In this document: piece after piece, positions 1 to 7,988 of the stretch | Numbering within the stretch: position 1 is the first letter of the stretch | How the letters are laid out: the number at the start of each line of letters is the position of its first letter | Origin: Flavobacterium sp. SH_e | GTDB lineage: Bacteria > Bacteroidota > Bacteroidia > Flavobacteriales > Flavobacteriaceae | Length of the DNA stretch: 64,000 bases | Direction: 5' to 3' | NCBI RefSeq assembly: GCF_025717045.1 | Contig: NZ_JAOVZN010000006.1 | Span: 1,334,424-1,398,423 of the forward strand | The notes under the pieces: generated by a model | Seen by the model: only the letters and a program-made list of their open reading frames with translations | Database searches by the model: none | Told to the model about the DNA's origin: nothing | Program-made: the position numbers and the translations under genes

Positions 1-198
1 TATGTTGCAGATAAAAATGTTGCCGAAAAGCCAATTAAAGAAGTAATGGGAAAACCTTTCCCGATTGTGAAGTTAGGAACTCCAATTGAAGAAGTTTCAA
101 AATTATTTTCAAAAGAAAATGATGCTGTTTTGGTTGATTTAGGAAATGGACATCACCACATTATTACGAAATACGATATTATTGGCTCAATAAAATAA
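1..198 (+). CDS. C-terminal fragment of a CBS-domain protein, probably cystathionine beta-synthase
   Basis: The reading frame is open from the first base and stops at 196-198, so only the last 65 residues are present. They read as a CBS half-domain: KEVMGKPFPIV, then a helix PIEEVSKLF, a strand DAVLVD, and the ending TKYDIIGSIK. CBS domains bind adenosyl ligands and regulate an attached enzyme. In Bacteroidetes a CBS pair ending like this is common at the end of PLP-dependent cystathionine beta-synthase, so that is my best guess, but the catalytic part lies outside the window. An IMP dehydrogenase or a stand-alone CBS protein is not excluded. Confidence 0.6.
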   Translation, partial: YVADKNVAEKPIKEVMGKPFPIVKLGTPIEEVSKLFSKENDAVLVDLGNGHHHIITKYDIIGSIK

Positions 199-278
199 GC
201 GAATTAGAATTAAATTAATCCATAAATCTTATTGTGAGAAACGATTTGATTTATGGATTTGTCTTTTAAAAATATAAA

Positions 279-761
279 ATGAATTTTACAGCAATAGATT
301 TTGAAACGGCAACTGGTTATCATCCATGTTCGGTTGGAATTGTTACAGTTCAAAACGGAATTATCGTTGATGAATTTGTGTCACTAATTAAACCGCCAAA
401 TAACGAATACAATCCTTTTACGATTCGTGTTCATGGGATTTATCCCAAAGATACCATCAATGCAAAATCATTCTTTCAAATCTATCCTGAAATTGAAAAG
501 AGATTAAAAAACAGGGTTGTTGTAGCACACAATGAAAGTTTTGACCGAAATGTTTTAATGAAGACAATGCTGTTACACGGCTTAAATTATGATGATTTGA
601 ACATTGCTGCAAAATGGGAATGCACTGTTAAAATCTACAAAGGAAAAGGTATAAAACCAACTAAATTAAGTGACTGCTGTCGCGAAATGAATATTCAATT
701 GAATCATCACGAAGCTTTATCAGATGCGAGAGCTTGTGCTAAATTATATATGTTGCGTTAA
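279..761 (+). CDS. DEDDh 3'-5' exonuclease (DnaQ/epsilon-like), 160 aa
   Basis: A single-domain DnaQ-like exonuclease. The metal-binding residues of the DEDDh family are visible: D7 and E9 in AIDFETATG, an Asp in VVAHNESFDRNVL, and H144 and D149 in HHEALSDA. Such proteins trim 3' ends of DNA or RNA; as a lone domain it could act in repair or as an accessory proofreader. It is shorter than most epsilon subunits and has no BRCT or polymerase part. It is a single gene between a CBS-domain gene and a DUF2851 gene, with no shared promoter evident. The fold is certain, the substrate is not. Confidence 0.85.
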   Translation: MNFTAIDFETATGYHPCSVGIVTVQNGIIVDEFVSLIKPPNNEYNPFTIRVHGIYPKDTINAKSFFQIYPEIEKRLKNRVVVAHNESFDRNVLMKTMLLHGLNYDDLNIAAKWECTVKIYKGKGIKPTKLSDCCREMNIQLNHHEALSDARACAKLYMLR

Positions 762-836
762 AATAATTTTATTTTGTAAGAATAATATTAAAATTTAATT
801 ACTTTTAGATTTTTGTAATTACACTATAAAATCTAA

Positions 837-2108
837 ATGAAAGAAGACTTCCTTCATTATCTCTGGAAATTCAAGAAGTTTGACGCCTTGAATTTGAAAT
901 CTGTTCAAAATGAACAAATTACCATTATCAAAACTGGTGATTATTTAGAACTTTCTGGCCCTGATTTTTTTAATGCGCATATCGAAATTGGAAATCAAAA
1001 ATGGGCTGGTAATGTAGAAATTCATTTAAAATCTTCAGATTGGTATTTGCACAATCATGAAAAAGATCCCACCTATAAAAATGTTATTCTGCATGTAGTT
1101 TGGGAAAATGATACCGCTATTTTTAGAGAAAACAATACTGAAATTCCTGTTTTGGTTCTTAAAGATTATGTTTCAAAAGAAACAATCGAAAATTACAATG
1201 CTTTAGTTTCTCCGAAAACTTGGATTTCTTGCGAAAGGCAATTAAAAGAAATCGATGCATTTGTTTTTAAAAATTGGCAGGAAAGATTGTTTTTTGAACG
1301 CTTAGAGCGAAAATCTAAGTTTATTTATCAATTATTAGAAGAAACCAATCAAGATTGGGAAGCTGTCTTATTTTGCCTTCTAGCGAAGAATTTTGGATTA
1401 AATACCAACGGAAATTCTTTCTTGCAAATCTCAAAAGCAATCCCGTTTTCAGTTATTAGAAAAGAGAGTTTCGAAGTCGAAAATCTAGAGGCATTGCTTT
1501 TCGGAACTTCTGGTTTATTAGAAATAGAAAAAGAAGATGTTTATTATAAAGATTTGAGATTCCGTTATTTTTATTTGCTGCATAAATATCAAATAGAAAA
1601 AACATATGTAGATCCTGTTCAGTTTTTTAAACTTCGTCCAGATAATTTCCCTACAATAAGACTTTCTCAATTGGCGAGTTTGTATCATAGACATCAAAAT
1701 CTTTTCTCAAAAATAATTGGTTTAAAATCGGTTGATGAAGTATATCGATTGCTGAATATTTCTGCAAGTCTGTATTGGCAGAACCATTATCAGTTTGATA
1801 AAGAAAGTCCAAAGAAATCTAAAATGCTTTCTAAGTCCTTCATTGATTTAGTAATTATAAATACAATTATTCCGCTTCAATTTGCTTATTCAAATATAAT
1901 GGGTGAATCGACTGCGGAAGATTTAATTGATTTTATGAATGAAGTAGTTTCAGAAAAAAATGCCATCATTGATAAATTTAATTTGTTTGGAATCAAACCG
2001 CAATCAGCATTTGAAAGTCAGGCATTACTTGAGCTTAAAAATGAATATTGTGAGCGTAAAGCATGTTTAAAATGTGCCATCGGATTAGAACTGCTTAAAA
2101 ATAATTAG
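837..2108 (+). CDS. DUF2851 family protein, 423 aa
   Basis: The N-terminal part (LSGPDFFNAHIEIGNQKWAG followed by NVEIHLKSSDWYLH) and the cysteine-rich end (CERKACLKCAIG) are typical of DUF2851, a family largely restricted to Bacteroidetes and Chlorobi and of unknown function. There is no signal peptide and no membrane segment, so it is probably cytoplasmic. The four closely spaced cysteines near the C terminus may bind a metal or cluster (inference). Length matches the family. It is followed after 77 bases by a PspC gene that has its own candidate promoter. Confidence 0.85.
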   Translation: MKEDFLHYLWKFKKFDALNLKSVQNEQITIIKTGDYLELSGPDFFNAHIEIGNQKWAGNVEIHLKSSDWYLHNHEKDPTYKNVILHVVWENDTAIFRENNTEIPVLVLKDYVSKETIENYNALVSPKTWISCERQLKEIDAFVFKNWQERLFFERLERKSKFIYQLLEETNQDWEAVLFCLLAKNFGLNTNGNSFLQISKAIPFSVIRKESFEVENLEALLFGTSGLLEIEKEDVYYKDLRFRYFYLLHKYQIEKTYVDPVQFFKLRPDNFPTIRLSQLASLYHRHQNLFSKIIGLKSVDEVYRLLNISASLYWQNHYQFDKESPKKSKMLSKSFIDLVIINTIIPLQFAYSNIMGESTAEDLIDFMNEVVSEKNAIIDKFNLFGIKPQSAFESQALLELKNEYCERKACLKCAIGLELLKNN

Positions 2109-2139
2109 GCAATTAGAAAATATCGTAATGAGATAATTG

Positions 2140-2147
2140 TATTTTTG
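2140..2147 (+). promoter_or_regulatory. Candidate -7 box (TATTTTTG) for the PspC gene
   Basis: TATTTTTG fits the Bacteroidetes -7 consensus TAnnTTTG and lies 38 bases before the ATG at 2186. I do not see a clear TTG at -33, so this is a moderate call. The leader that would follow is made almost wholly of heptamer repeats. Confidence 0.4.
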
Positions 2148-2148
2148 C

Positions 2149-2183
2149 AATCTATAGTCTAAAATCTTAAATCTAAAATATAA
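2149..2183 (+). repeat. Heptamer-phased leader repeat (AATCTAA type)
   Basis: Five consecutive 7-base units fill the leader: AATCTAT, AGTCTAA, AATCTTA, AATCTAA, AATATAA. The same unit type recurs between the tRNA genes at 8245-8279. The array ends two bases before the PspC start codon. Confidence 0.7.
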
Positions 2184-2185
2184 AG

Positions 2186-2413
2186 ATGTCAGCAATTTTA
2201 AAACTTAAATTCTTCTTTGAAAAATATGGTTTCCATGTTTCTTCAAGATTAGCAGATAAATTAGGAATGCGTGTAACGAGTGTGAGATTGTTTTTTATTT
2301 ATATCTCTTTTGTTACGGCGGGTTTAGGGTTCGGAGTTTATTTAACACTTGCTTTCTGGATTAGATTAAAAGATTTAATTCGCTCAAAAAGAACATCAGT
2401 ATTTGATTTATAA
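2186..2413 (+). CDS. PspC domain protein, 75 aa
   Basis: A short PspC-family membrane protein: an N-terminal amphipathic part with RLADKLGMRVTSVRLFFIY, which is the usual PspC core, then a hydrophobic segment VTAGLGFGVYLTLAFWIRL at about residues 43-61. PspC proteins sit in the inner membrane and in enterobacteria take part in the phage-shock response; no pspA or pspB is nearby, so a stress role here is only inferred. A strong bidirectional terminator begins at its stop codon. Confidence 0.8.
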   Translation: MSAILKLKFFFEKYGFHVSSRLADKLGMRVTSVRLFFIYISFVTAGLGFGVYLTLAFWIRLKDLIRSKRTSVFDL

Positions 2414-2447
2414 AAAAAGCTCCAAATTTTACTTTGGAGCTTTTTTT
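2412..2447. terminator. Bidirectional intrinsic terminator between PspC and permease genes
   Basis: AAAAAAAGCTCCAAA (2412-2426) pairs with TTTGGAGCTTTTTTT (2433-2447) around a six-base loop. The A run and T run make it work for both converging genes. Its A run overlaps the PspC stop codon. Confidence 0.9.
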
Positions 2448-2464
2448 ATGACTAGAATTGAAAA

Positions 2465-3937
2465 TTATTCAACATCTGCATCCGTATTATTAAGTCTAGA
2501 TCTTTTCTTGCTATATCCAAAGTATACAATTATACCAAGAATAAGCCATCCAAAAGATAGTAACTGTGCATCTTTACTTAAATTAAAAATTAAATAAGAG
2601 TTGATTGCAATTCCTAATACCGCAATAACTGGTAAAGCAGGAACTTTAAATGTTCTAGTTAATCCTGGTTGTTTTACTCTTAAAATCCAAACAGCGATAC
2701 AAACCATAGTAAAGGCAAATAAAGTACCAAAACTTGTCATATCAGCTAATTTGTTGATTGGAGTAAAAGCAGCAACAGTTGCGATTATAACACCAAGAAT
2801 CATTAAATTCGTTTTAGGAGTTCCAGAAATAGGGTTTACTTTAGAGAAAACTTGTGGAATTAAACCATCTTTAGACATTCCTAGGAAAATTCTAGATTGT
2901 CCCATAATCATTACCATTAATACAGAAACTAAACCAATAGTAGCAGCAACTGTAATAATAAATCCTGCCCAACCTTGTCCAGCAATATCAAAAGCATAAG
3001 CAACAGGAGCTTTAATAGCCTCAGGATATTTTCCTAGTGGGTTAAAGTCTTGGTAATTCATCATTCCTGTTAATACTAAAGAAACAAGAATATATAAAGT
3101 AGTACAGATTAATAAAGAAGCAATGATCGCAAAAGGGACATCTTTTTTAGGATTAATAGCTTCTCCTGCTTGTGTAGAAACGGCATCAAAGCCAACATAA
3201 GCAAAGAAAATAGCTGCAGCTCCAGAGATAATACCTCCAATTCCGTAAGCATTGTGAGTAGTTTCTTTTTCAATAATCTGAGTTGCTTCAGGAATAAATG
3301 GGCTCCAGTTTGCTGTGTTAATGAAGAAAAGACCAGCAATAATTACGAAAATAACTGCAGATACTTTAAGAATTACAATGGCGTTATTTGCTTTAGCAGC
3401 GCTTTTTGTTCCTTTAATAAGCAATGAAATAACTAAAAGAACGATCAAGAAAGCAGGAAGATTCATAGAGAAACCCTCTCCAGTATAACTTGCAGGATCT
3501 GTTGTAAGCCAATCAGGAAGTTTTATATGAAATAATTTGAGCAATTTGTTAAAGTACCCAGACCAGGAAACTGCTACAGTCATTGATCCCATTGCATATT
3601 CGAGAATTAGCCCCCATCCAATAATCCAGGCAAAAACTTCTCCAATCGTACCATAAGCATATGCGTAAGCAGATCCTTCAACAGGTAAGATAGAAGCAAA
3701 TTCAGAATAGCAGAGAGCCGCAAAAACGCAAGCAATACCTGCGATGATGAACGAAATTGCTAATGCTGGACCAGCATGATAATAAGCCCCAGTACCTGTA
3801 AGTACAAAAATTCCTCCACCGATAATGGCACCAACACCAATGGCAGTAAGACTCCATTTTCCTAGGACTCTCTTTAAATCACTTTTTTTCATATCGGCCT
3901 CAAAGGCTGATATAGGTTTAACTCTCCAAATTGACAT
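2465..3937 (-). CDS. APC-family amino acid permease (cationic amino acid transporter type), 490 aa
   Basis: An inner-membrane amino acid transporter of the APC superfamily. The protein shows about 12 hydrophobic segments, the N-terminal glycine-rich motif GVGAIIGGGIFVLTGTGA in helix 1, and the family stretch YAYAYGTIGEVFAWIIGWGL. The start MSIWRVKPISAFEAD is kept because this N-terminal tag precedes the transporter core in many relatives. Substrate is probably an amino acid such as a cationic one, but specificity cannot be read from sequence. Monocistronic, with a promoter at 3970-4004 and a terminator shared with the converging PspC gene. Confidence 0.85.
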   Translation of the reverse strand: MSIWRVKPISAFEADMKKSDLKRVLGKWSLTAIGVGAIIGGGIFVLTGTGAYYHAGPALAISFIIAGIACVFAALCYSEFASILPVEGSAYAYAYGTIGEVFAWIIGWGLILEYAMGSMTVAVSWSGYFNKLLKLFHIKLPDWLTTDPASYTGEGFSMNLPAFLIVLLVISLLIKGTKSAAKANNAIVILKVSAVIFVIIAGLFFINTANWSPFIPEATQIIEKETTHNAYGIGGIISGAAAIFFAYVGFDAVSTQAGEAINPKKDVPFAIIASLLICTTLYILVSLVLTGMMNYQDFNPLGKYPEAIKAPVAYAFDIAGQGWAGFIITVAATIGLVSVLMVMIMGQSRIFLGMSKDGLIPQVFSKVNPISGTPKTNLMILGVIIATVAAFTPINKLADMTSFGTLFAFTMVCIAVWILRVKQPGLTRTFKVPALPVIAVLGIAINSYLIFNLSKDAQLLSFGWLILGIIVYFGYSKKRSRLNNTDADVE

Positions 3938-3969
3938 ACTATTTTATTGGTTTATTTGTTATTAAGTGC

Positions 3970-4004
3970 CAAATGTATTGTTTTTTGTAAAAAATAAAAA
4001 CAAA
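3970..4004 (-). promoter_or_regulatory. Promoter of the permease gene (TTTG-N23-TACATTTG)
   Basis: On the minus strand, TTTG (4004-4001) is followed 23 bases later by TACATTTG (3977-3970), a full match to the Bacteroidetes promoter pattern, 33 bases upstream of the start codon. Confidence 0.65.
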
Positions 4005-4198
4005 TATCATGTTTTAAGTTATAAAATCTTTATTTTTTTTACAGGACTCTCAAGAAACTTTCTTTAAGTATTGACATTCATTAAATTAATAAGAGTTTTA
4101 TAAGAGATATGATAATTTTTTAAAAACAATTTTTCTTACTAATATTCTTAATAAATTTGAAAGTTTTTTCTTATTTTGTTTTTAAAAGTATTTTTATC

Positions 4199-5086
4199 AT
4201 GAACTTTAAACCTTTAAAAAAGTATTTCAACTTTACCAAACAACAGCGAACAGGTGTTTTTATACTCTTCATTATTATAGTATTACTACAATTGTTTTAT
4301 TTTTTATCTGATTTTAACATCAAAGAAAGCAAAAGCTCTGAAAAAGAGGAATGGCTAGCTCTTCAATCAGAGATTGATAAGGAGAAATTGACGAGTAAAA
4401 ATGCAAAACCTACAATTTATCTTTTTAACCCAAATTTTATTTCTGATTATAAAGGATACAAACTCGGAATGTCTGTTGAAGAGATTGACCGCTTAATGGC
4501 ATTTCGTAAAGAAAACAAATATGTAAACTCAGCAGAAGAGTTTCAAAAGGTTACGGGGATTTCAGATTCATTGCTAAATAAAATTTCTCCTCTCTTCAAA
4601 TTTCCAGATTGGGCACAACATCCAAATAATTTCAAAAAAGAGAAAAGAGAATTTGTTGAGAGAACTTTTCCAAAAAAAGAAAAGCTTGAAATATTGGATA
4701 TTAATCAAGCGTCTCAAGAAGATCTCATGAAAATTTACGGTATTGGTGAAGGTCTGTCGTCTCGAATACTTAAACAAAAAGAAATTTTAGGTTCGTTTGT
4801 TTCAATGGAGCAAATGAAAGAGATTTGGGGGCTTTCGCCTGAAGTTATAAATGAATTAAATAGTCATTTTAAAGTTGTGATTCCTTCTTCTTTGAAGAAA
4901 ATAAATGTAAACGAAGCATCATTAAAGGAGTTAGCACAGTTTTCGTACTTCAGATATGGACTCGCCAAACAGATTGTAACTTACAGAAGTATGAATGGAA
5001 ATTTTAATAATATTGAGGATTTAGCAAAAATTAAAGATTTTCCTGTTGAAAAAGCAAAAATAATTAGTTTATATTTGGAGTTCTAA
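4199..5086 (+). CDS. Membrane-anchored helix-hairpin-helix protein (ComEA-like), 295 aa
   Basis: I start at the ATG at 4199 (MNFKPLKKYF) rather than an upstream TTG at 4157, because the upstream residues look random. One membrane helix (about residues 19-38) is followed by a linker and three helix-hairpin-helix regions: LFNPNFISDYKGYKLGMS near 72, ILDINQASQEDLMKIYGIG near 164, and INVNEASLKELAQFSYFR near 235. HhH repeats of this kind bind DNA without sequence preference, as ComEA does in DNA uptake. No other competence genes are adjacent, so uptake is only a possibility. It is 13 bases upstream of the acyl-CoA dehydrogenase gene and may be cotranscribed with it. Confidence 0.8.
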   Translation: MNFKPLKKYFNFTKQQRTGVFILFIIIVLLQLFYFLSDFNIKESKSSEKEEWLALQSEIDKEKLTSKNAKPTIYLFNPNFISDYKGYKLGMSVEEIDRLMAFRKENKYVNSAEEFQKVTGISDSLLNKISPLFKFPDWAQHPNNFKKEKREFVERTFPKKEKLEILDINQASQEDLMKIYGIGEGLSSRILKQKEILGSFVSMEQMKEIWGLSPEVINELNSHFKVVIPSSLKKINVNEASLKELAQFSYFRYGLAKQIVTYRSMNGNFNNIEDLAKIKDFPVEKAKIISLYLEF

Positions 5087-5099
5087 AAGAAACTAACTC

Positions 5100-6239
5100 A
5101 TGAACTTTGATTACAACGAAACACAGCTAATGATTGCACAGTCAATAAAAGATTTTGCAGAAAAAAATATTAGACCTTATATAATGGAATGGGATGAAGC
5201 ACAAATTTTTCCAGTTCCGTTATTTAAGCAGCTTGGCGAGATGGGCTTCATGGGGGTTTTAGTTCCAGAAGAATATGGAGGTTCAGGTTTAGGGTATCAC
5301 GAATATATTACCGTAATAGAAGAAATTTCAAAAGTAGATCCTTCAATTGGATTATCTGTCGCAGCGCACAATTCTTTATGCACCAATCATATTTTGACTT
5401 TCGGAAATGAAGAGCAAAAGAAAAAGTGGCTTCCAAAATTAGCTACAGCTGAATTTATAGGCGCTTGGGGACTGACAGAACACAATACCGGTTCAGATGC
5501 AGGTGGCATGAATACTACAGCGGTTAAAGATGGAGATCATTGGATTGTAAATGGTGCAAAGAACTTTATTACGCATGGTATTTCTGGTGATGTTGCTGTT
5601 GTAGTAGTGCGAACAGGAGAAAAAGGTGATTCTAAAGGAATGACGGCTTTTGTTTTTGAAAAAGGTATGAAAGGTTTTTCGTCTGGAAAAAAAGAGAACA
5701 AATTAGGAATGAGAGCTAGCGAAACAGCCGAATTGGTTTTTGATAATTGTCGTGTTCCAGATGAAAATAGATTAGGAGAAGTAGGTGAAGGTTTTGTTCA
5801 GGCTATGAAAATTTTGGACGGAGGAAGAATTTCTATCGGGGCTTTGTCTTTAGGAATTGCTAAAGGTGCTTATGAGGCGGCTTTGAAATATTCAAAAGAA
5901 AGATATCAGTTTGGGCAGCCAATTAGTAATTTTCAAGGAATTTCTTTTAAGCTAGCAGATATGGCAACCGAAATCGAAGCCTCAGAATTATTGCTCCATA
6001 AAGCTGCTTTCCTAAAACAAAAACATAAAGCAGTAACAACATCTGGCGCTATGGCTAAAATGTATGCTTCTGAGGCATGTGTTAAAATTGCTAATGATGC
6101 AGTTCAAATTCATGGGGGTTATGGTTATACCAAAGATTTTCCAGTAGAAAAATTCTACAGAGACTCTAAATTATGCACAATAGGAGAAGGAACAACAGAA
6201 ATTCAAAAGCTTGTTATTTCCAGAAATTTGCTGAAATAG
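5100..6239 (+). CDS. Acyl-CoA dehydrogenase (short-chain type), 379 aa
   Basis: FAD-dependent enzyme that oxidises acyl-CoA to trans-2-enoyl-CoA in beta-oxidation or branched-chain amino acid breakdown, passing electrons to ETF. The middle FAD-binding segment GAWGLTEHNTGSDAGG and the C-terminal QIHGGYGYTKDFPVEKFYRD are clear. The catalytic base is Glu363 in IGEGTTEIQ, the position used by short-chain and medium-chain enzymes rather than isovaleryl-CoA dehydrogenase. Length is normal. Chain-length preference cannot be told from sequence alone. Confidence 0.95.
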   Translation: MNFDYNETQLMIAQSIKDFAEKNIRPYIMEWDEAQIFPVPLFKQLGEMGFMGVLVPEEYGGSGLGYHEYITVIEEISKVDPSIGLSVAAHNSLCTNHILTFGNEEQKKKWLPKLATAEFIGAWGLTEHNTGSDAGGMNTTAVKDGDHWIVNGAKNFITHGISGDVAVVVVRTGEKGDSKGMTAFVFEKGMKGFSSGKKENKLGMRASETAELVFDNCRVPDENRLGEVGEGFVQAMKILDGGRISIGALSLGIAKGAYEAALKYSKERYQFGQPISNFQGISFKLADMATEIEASELLLHKAAFLKQKHKAVTTSGAMAKMYASEACVKIANDAVQIHGGYGYTKDFPVEKFYRDSKLCTIGEGTTEIQKLVISRNLLK

Positions 6240-6320
6240 TAGAATGTAAAGGCTGAATTAAGTCTCAATAATTGGTTTTATTTCTATTTTCAACCCTAAA
6301 GAGAAAATAATTCAGAATTT

Positions 6321-6341
6321 ATAACTCATAATTCATAATTA
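6321..6341 (+). repeat. Heptamer repeat upstream of rpsU (ATAATTC type)
   Basis: Three 7-base units ATAACTC, ATAATTC, ATAATTA lie just upstream of the -7 box of rpsU. They belong to the same phased intergenic repeat style seen elsewhere in the window. Confidence 0.5.
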
Positions 6342-6346
6342 ATATA

Positions 6347-6354
6347 TACATTTG
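6347..6354 (+). promoter_or_regulatory. -7 box (TACATTTG) of rpsU
   Basis: TACATTTG followed by CAG is the same core as in the tRNA-tuf promoter at 7944. No clear TTG at -33 is seen. Transcription should start near 6360, giving a leader of about 24 bases that contains the Shine-Dalgarno sequence. Confidence 0.6.
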
Positions 6355-6367
6355 CAGCCTTAACGAG

Positions 6368-6375
6368 AGGAGGTG
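6368..6375 (+). promoter_or_regulatory. Extended Shine-Dalgarno sequence of rpsU (AGGAGGTG)
   Basis: AGGAGGTG ends eight bases before the rpsU ATG, an ideal SD. This is exceptional: I see nothing comparable before the other genes here. In F. johnsoniae the anti-SD of 16S rRNA is known to be occluded by bS21, bS18 and bS6, and ribosomes lacking bS21 use SD sequences, so this site most likely gives rpsU translational autoregulation. Confidence 0.9.
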
Positions 6376-6383
6376 TCTATATT

Positions 6384-6578
6384 ATGTTAATTATACCAAT
6401 TAAAGACGGAGAAAATATCGATAGAGCATTAAAGCGCTATAAAAGAAAATTTGATAAAACAGGAACTGTTCGTCAATTAAGAGCACGTACTGCTTTTATT
6501 AAGCCTTCTGTTATCAAAAGAGCTCAAATTCAAAAAGCTGCTTACATCCAAGGCTTGAAAGATAGTTTAGAGAGTTAG
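6384..6578 (+). CDS. rpsU: 30S ribosomal protein bS21, 64 aa
   Basis: Small basic protein of the 30S platform. The family signature is clear: IPIKDGENIDRALKRYKRKF, then RQLRARTAFIKPSVIKR. In Bacteroidetes bS21 helps hide the 3' end of 16S rRNA, so that most initiation is independent of SD pairing. The strong SD just upstream fits negative feedback by its own product. A terminator follows at 6601-6647, so it is largely monocistronic, though read-through into xerC is possible. Confidence 0.97.
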   Translation: MLIIPIKDGENIDRALKRYKRKFDKTGTVRQLRARTAFIKPSVIKRAQIQKAAYIQGLKDSLES

Positions 6579-6600
6579 TATTAGCTTTTTAAAAATAATT

Positions 6601-6647
6601 ACCGTTAGTGGTCAAAATGTTTTAATTTTGATGCTAACGGTTTTTTT
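6601..6647 (+). terminator. Intrinsic terminator after rpsU
   Basis: ACCGTTAG (6601-6608) pairs with CTAACGGT (6634-6641), with an inner TCAAAAT/ATTTTGA stem, and is followed by a run of T. The xerC ATG is only about 22 bases beyond. Confidence 0.85.
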
Positions 6648-6668
6648 ATGCTTAATTTTTAGATTTTT

Positions 6669-7562
6669 ATGAAAACGTACAAAGAAGCTTTTGGAGATTA
6701 TCTTTTGCTAGAAAAAAAATATTCTCCTCATACGGCAGAGGCATATTTGAATGATGTAGTTTCTTTTGAGTCTTTTGTGAAAGAAACGTTTGATCAAGAT
6801 GGTATTGATTTAGTTAATTATAGTCAAGTTCGAAGCTGGATTGTTTTTTTGGTGGATCAGAATATTTCCAATGTTTCTGTTAATAGAAAGATGGCGTCTT
6901 TGAAGGCTTTTTATAAATTTCTTTTAAAATCAAAACAGATAGAAATTAATCCGATGTTGAAGCATAAATCTTTGAAAACCCCGAAAACGGTTCAGGTTCC
7001 TTTTTCGGAAAAGGAATTAAAAGATTTGCTTTCGGAAATAGATAATCCTGTTGGTTTTGAAGAAGTGCGAGATAAGCTTATTATTGAAATGTTTTATGTT
7101 ACTGGAATGCGTCGTGCAGAATTGATTCATTTAATGGTTAAGAATGTTGATTGTTCTGCTAATACAATTAAGGTTTTAGGGAAAAGAAATAAAGAGCGTA
7201 TTATTCCTGTTTTGCCAATTATTGCAAGTCAAATAGGTTTGTATATGAGAGAAAGGGAAGGCTTAGAAGATTTGGTTGATAGGGACTATTTTTTTGTTTC
7301 AAAAAAAGGATTAAAATTAAGTGAATCTTTTGTTTATCGTTTAATAAATTCATACTTTAGTAGGGTCTCAGAAAAGGTAAAAAAAAGTCCGCATGTGCTA
7401 CGTCACACTTTTGCAACTCACCTTTTAAATAATGGGGCAGATTTGAATTCAGTTAAAGAATTATTAGGACATTCTAGTTTGGCTTCTACACAAGTTTATA
7501 CTCATAATAGTTTGGCGGAACTTAAAAAAGTATATATAGGTGCGCATCCAAGAAATAAATAA
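6669..7562 (+). CDS. xerC: Site-specific tyrosine recombinase XerC/XerD type, 297 aa
   Basis: Recombinase that resolves chromosome dimers at dif. An N-terminal SAM-like core-binding domain (residues 1-90) is followed by the catalytic domain with Arg in TGMRRAELIHL, H242 and R245 in HVLRHTFATHLL, H268 in LGHSSLASTQVY, and the nucleophile Y277. Length is normal for Xer proteins and there is no extra integrase domain, so it is housekeeping rather than a phage integrase. The position rpsU - xer - hpf is common in Flavobacteriia, where the gene is usually called xerC; XerD cannot be ruled out from sequence alone. Confidence 0.88.
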   Translation: MKTYKEAFGDYLLLEKKYSPHTAEAYLNDVVSFESFVKETFDQDGIDLVNYSQVRSWIVFLVDQNISNVSVNRKMASLKAFYKFLLKSKQIEINPMLKHKSLKTPKTVQVPFSEKELKDLLSEIDNPVGFEEVRDKLIIEMFYVTGMRRAELIHLMVKNVDCSANTIKVLGKRNKERIIPVLPIIASQIGLYMREREGLEDLVDRDYFFVSKKGLKLSESFVYRLINSYFSRVSEKVKKSPHVLRHTFATHLLNNGADLNSVKELLGHSSLASTQVYTHNSLAELKKVYIGAHPRNK

Positions 7563-7595
7563 TGGTTCTTAAATGTTAACTCTAAAATTTTTATT

Positions 7596-7898
7596 ATGAA
7601 GGTAGATGTTCATGCAGTTAATTTTACTGTCGACAGAAAATTGGTCGATTTTATCCAAGAAAGAATGGGTAAACTGGAAAAATACTACGATCGTGTGGTT
7701 TCGTCAGATGTTTTTTTAAAAGTTGAAAGAACAAGTGATAAGGAGAATAAGGTGGTGGAGATAAAGATTAATGTTCCTGGTGATGATTTTTTGGTAAAAA
7801 AACAGTGTAAGACATTTGAAGAAGCGGTTGAGCTTTCGGCAGAATCATTAGAACGTTTACTTGTAAAAAGGAAGGAAAAAATTAGAGCACACATTTAA
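7596..7898 (+). CDS. hpf: Short-form ribosome hibernation factor HPF/RaiA, 100 aa
   Basis: Small protein that binds the decoding site of idle 30S or 70S ribosomes. The beta-alpha-beta fold of the S30AE family can be read: VHAVNFTVDRKLVDFIQERM, then basic strands with ENKVVEIKINVPG, and a C-terminal helix TFEEAVELSAESLERLL followed by KRKEK. It lacks the C-terminal dimerisation domain of long HPF. It follows xerC by 33 bases, probably in one operon. Confidence 0.9.
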   Translation: MKVDVHAVNFTVDRKLVDFIQERMGKLEKYYDRVVSSDVFLKVERTSDKENKVVEIKINVPGDDFLVKKQCKTFEEAVELSAESLERLLVKRKEKIRAHI

Positions 7899-7921
7899 TT
7901 GAAATTTTTTTTGAAAAATGT

Positions 7922-7951
7922 TTTGATTAAAAGATAAAATAGCTACATTTG
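7922..7951 (+). promoter_or_regulatory. Promoter of the tRNA-tuf-secE-nusG operon (TTTG-N18-TACATTTG)
   Basis: TTTG at 7922-7925 and TACATTTG at 7944-7951, 18 bases apart, form the best Bacteroidetes promoter in the window. Expected transcription start is near 7957, directly at the foot of the hairpin at 7953-7974. Confidence 0.8.
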
Positions 7952-7952
7952 C

Positions 7953-7980
7953 AGTCCGTTAGAAATAGCGGACTTTTTTA
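7953..7980 (+). terminator. Hairpin with GAAA tetraloop and T run at the very start of the tRNA-tuf transcript
   Basis: Nine base pairs, 7953-7961 with 7966-7974, close a GAAA loop and are followed by TTTTTT. It has the form of an intrinsic terminator, but sits at or just after the predicted start site and upstream of the first tRNA. It may be an attenuator, a start-site structure, or a leftover terminator of hpf; since it lies downstream of the promoter, it must be passed by every tRNA-tuf transcript. Confidence 0.6.
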
Positions 7981-7988
7981 ATGCATTC

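Noticed and set aside
4157..4198. TTG start adding 14 residues to the helix-hairpin-helix protein
   Set aside because: The ATG at 4199 begins the charged N terminus that precedes the membrane helix; the added residues look random.
6669..7562. Integrase marking a genomic island next to tRNA genes
   Set aside because: The recombinase has the plain Xer length and domains, sits in a conserved housekeeping order, and no island genes or direct att repeats are seen.
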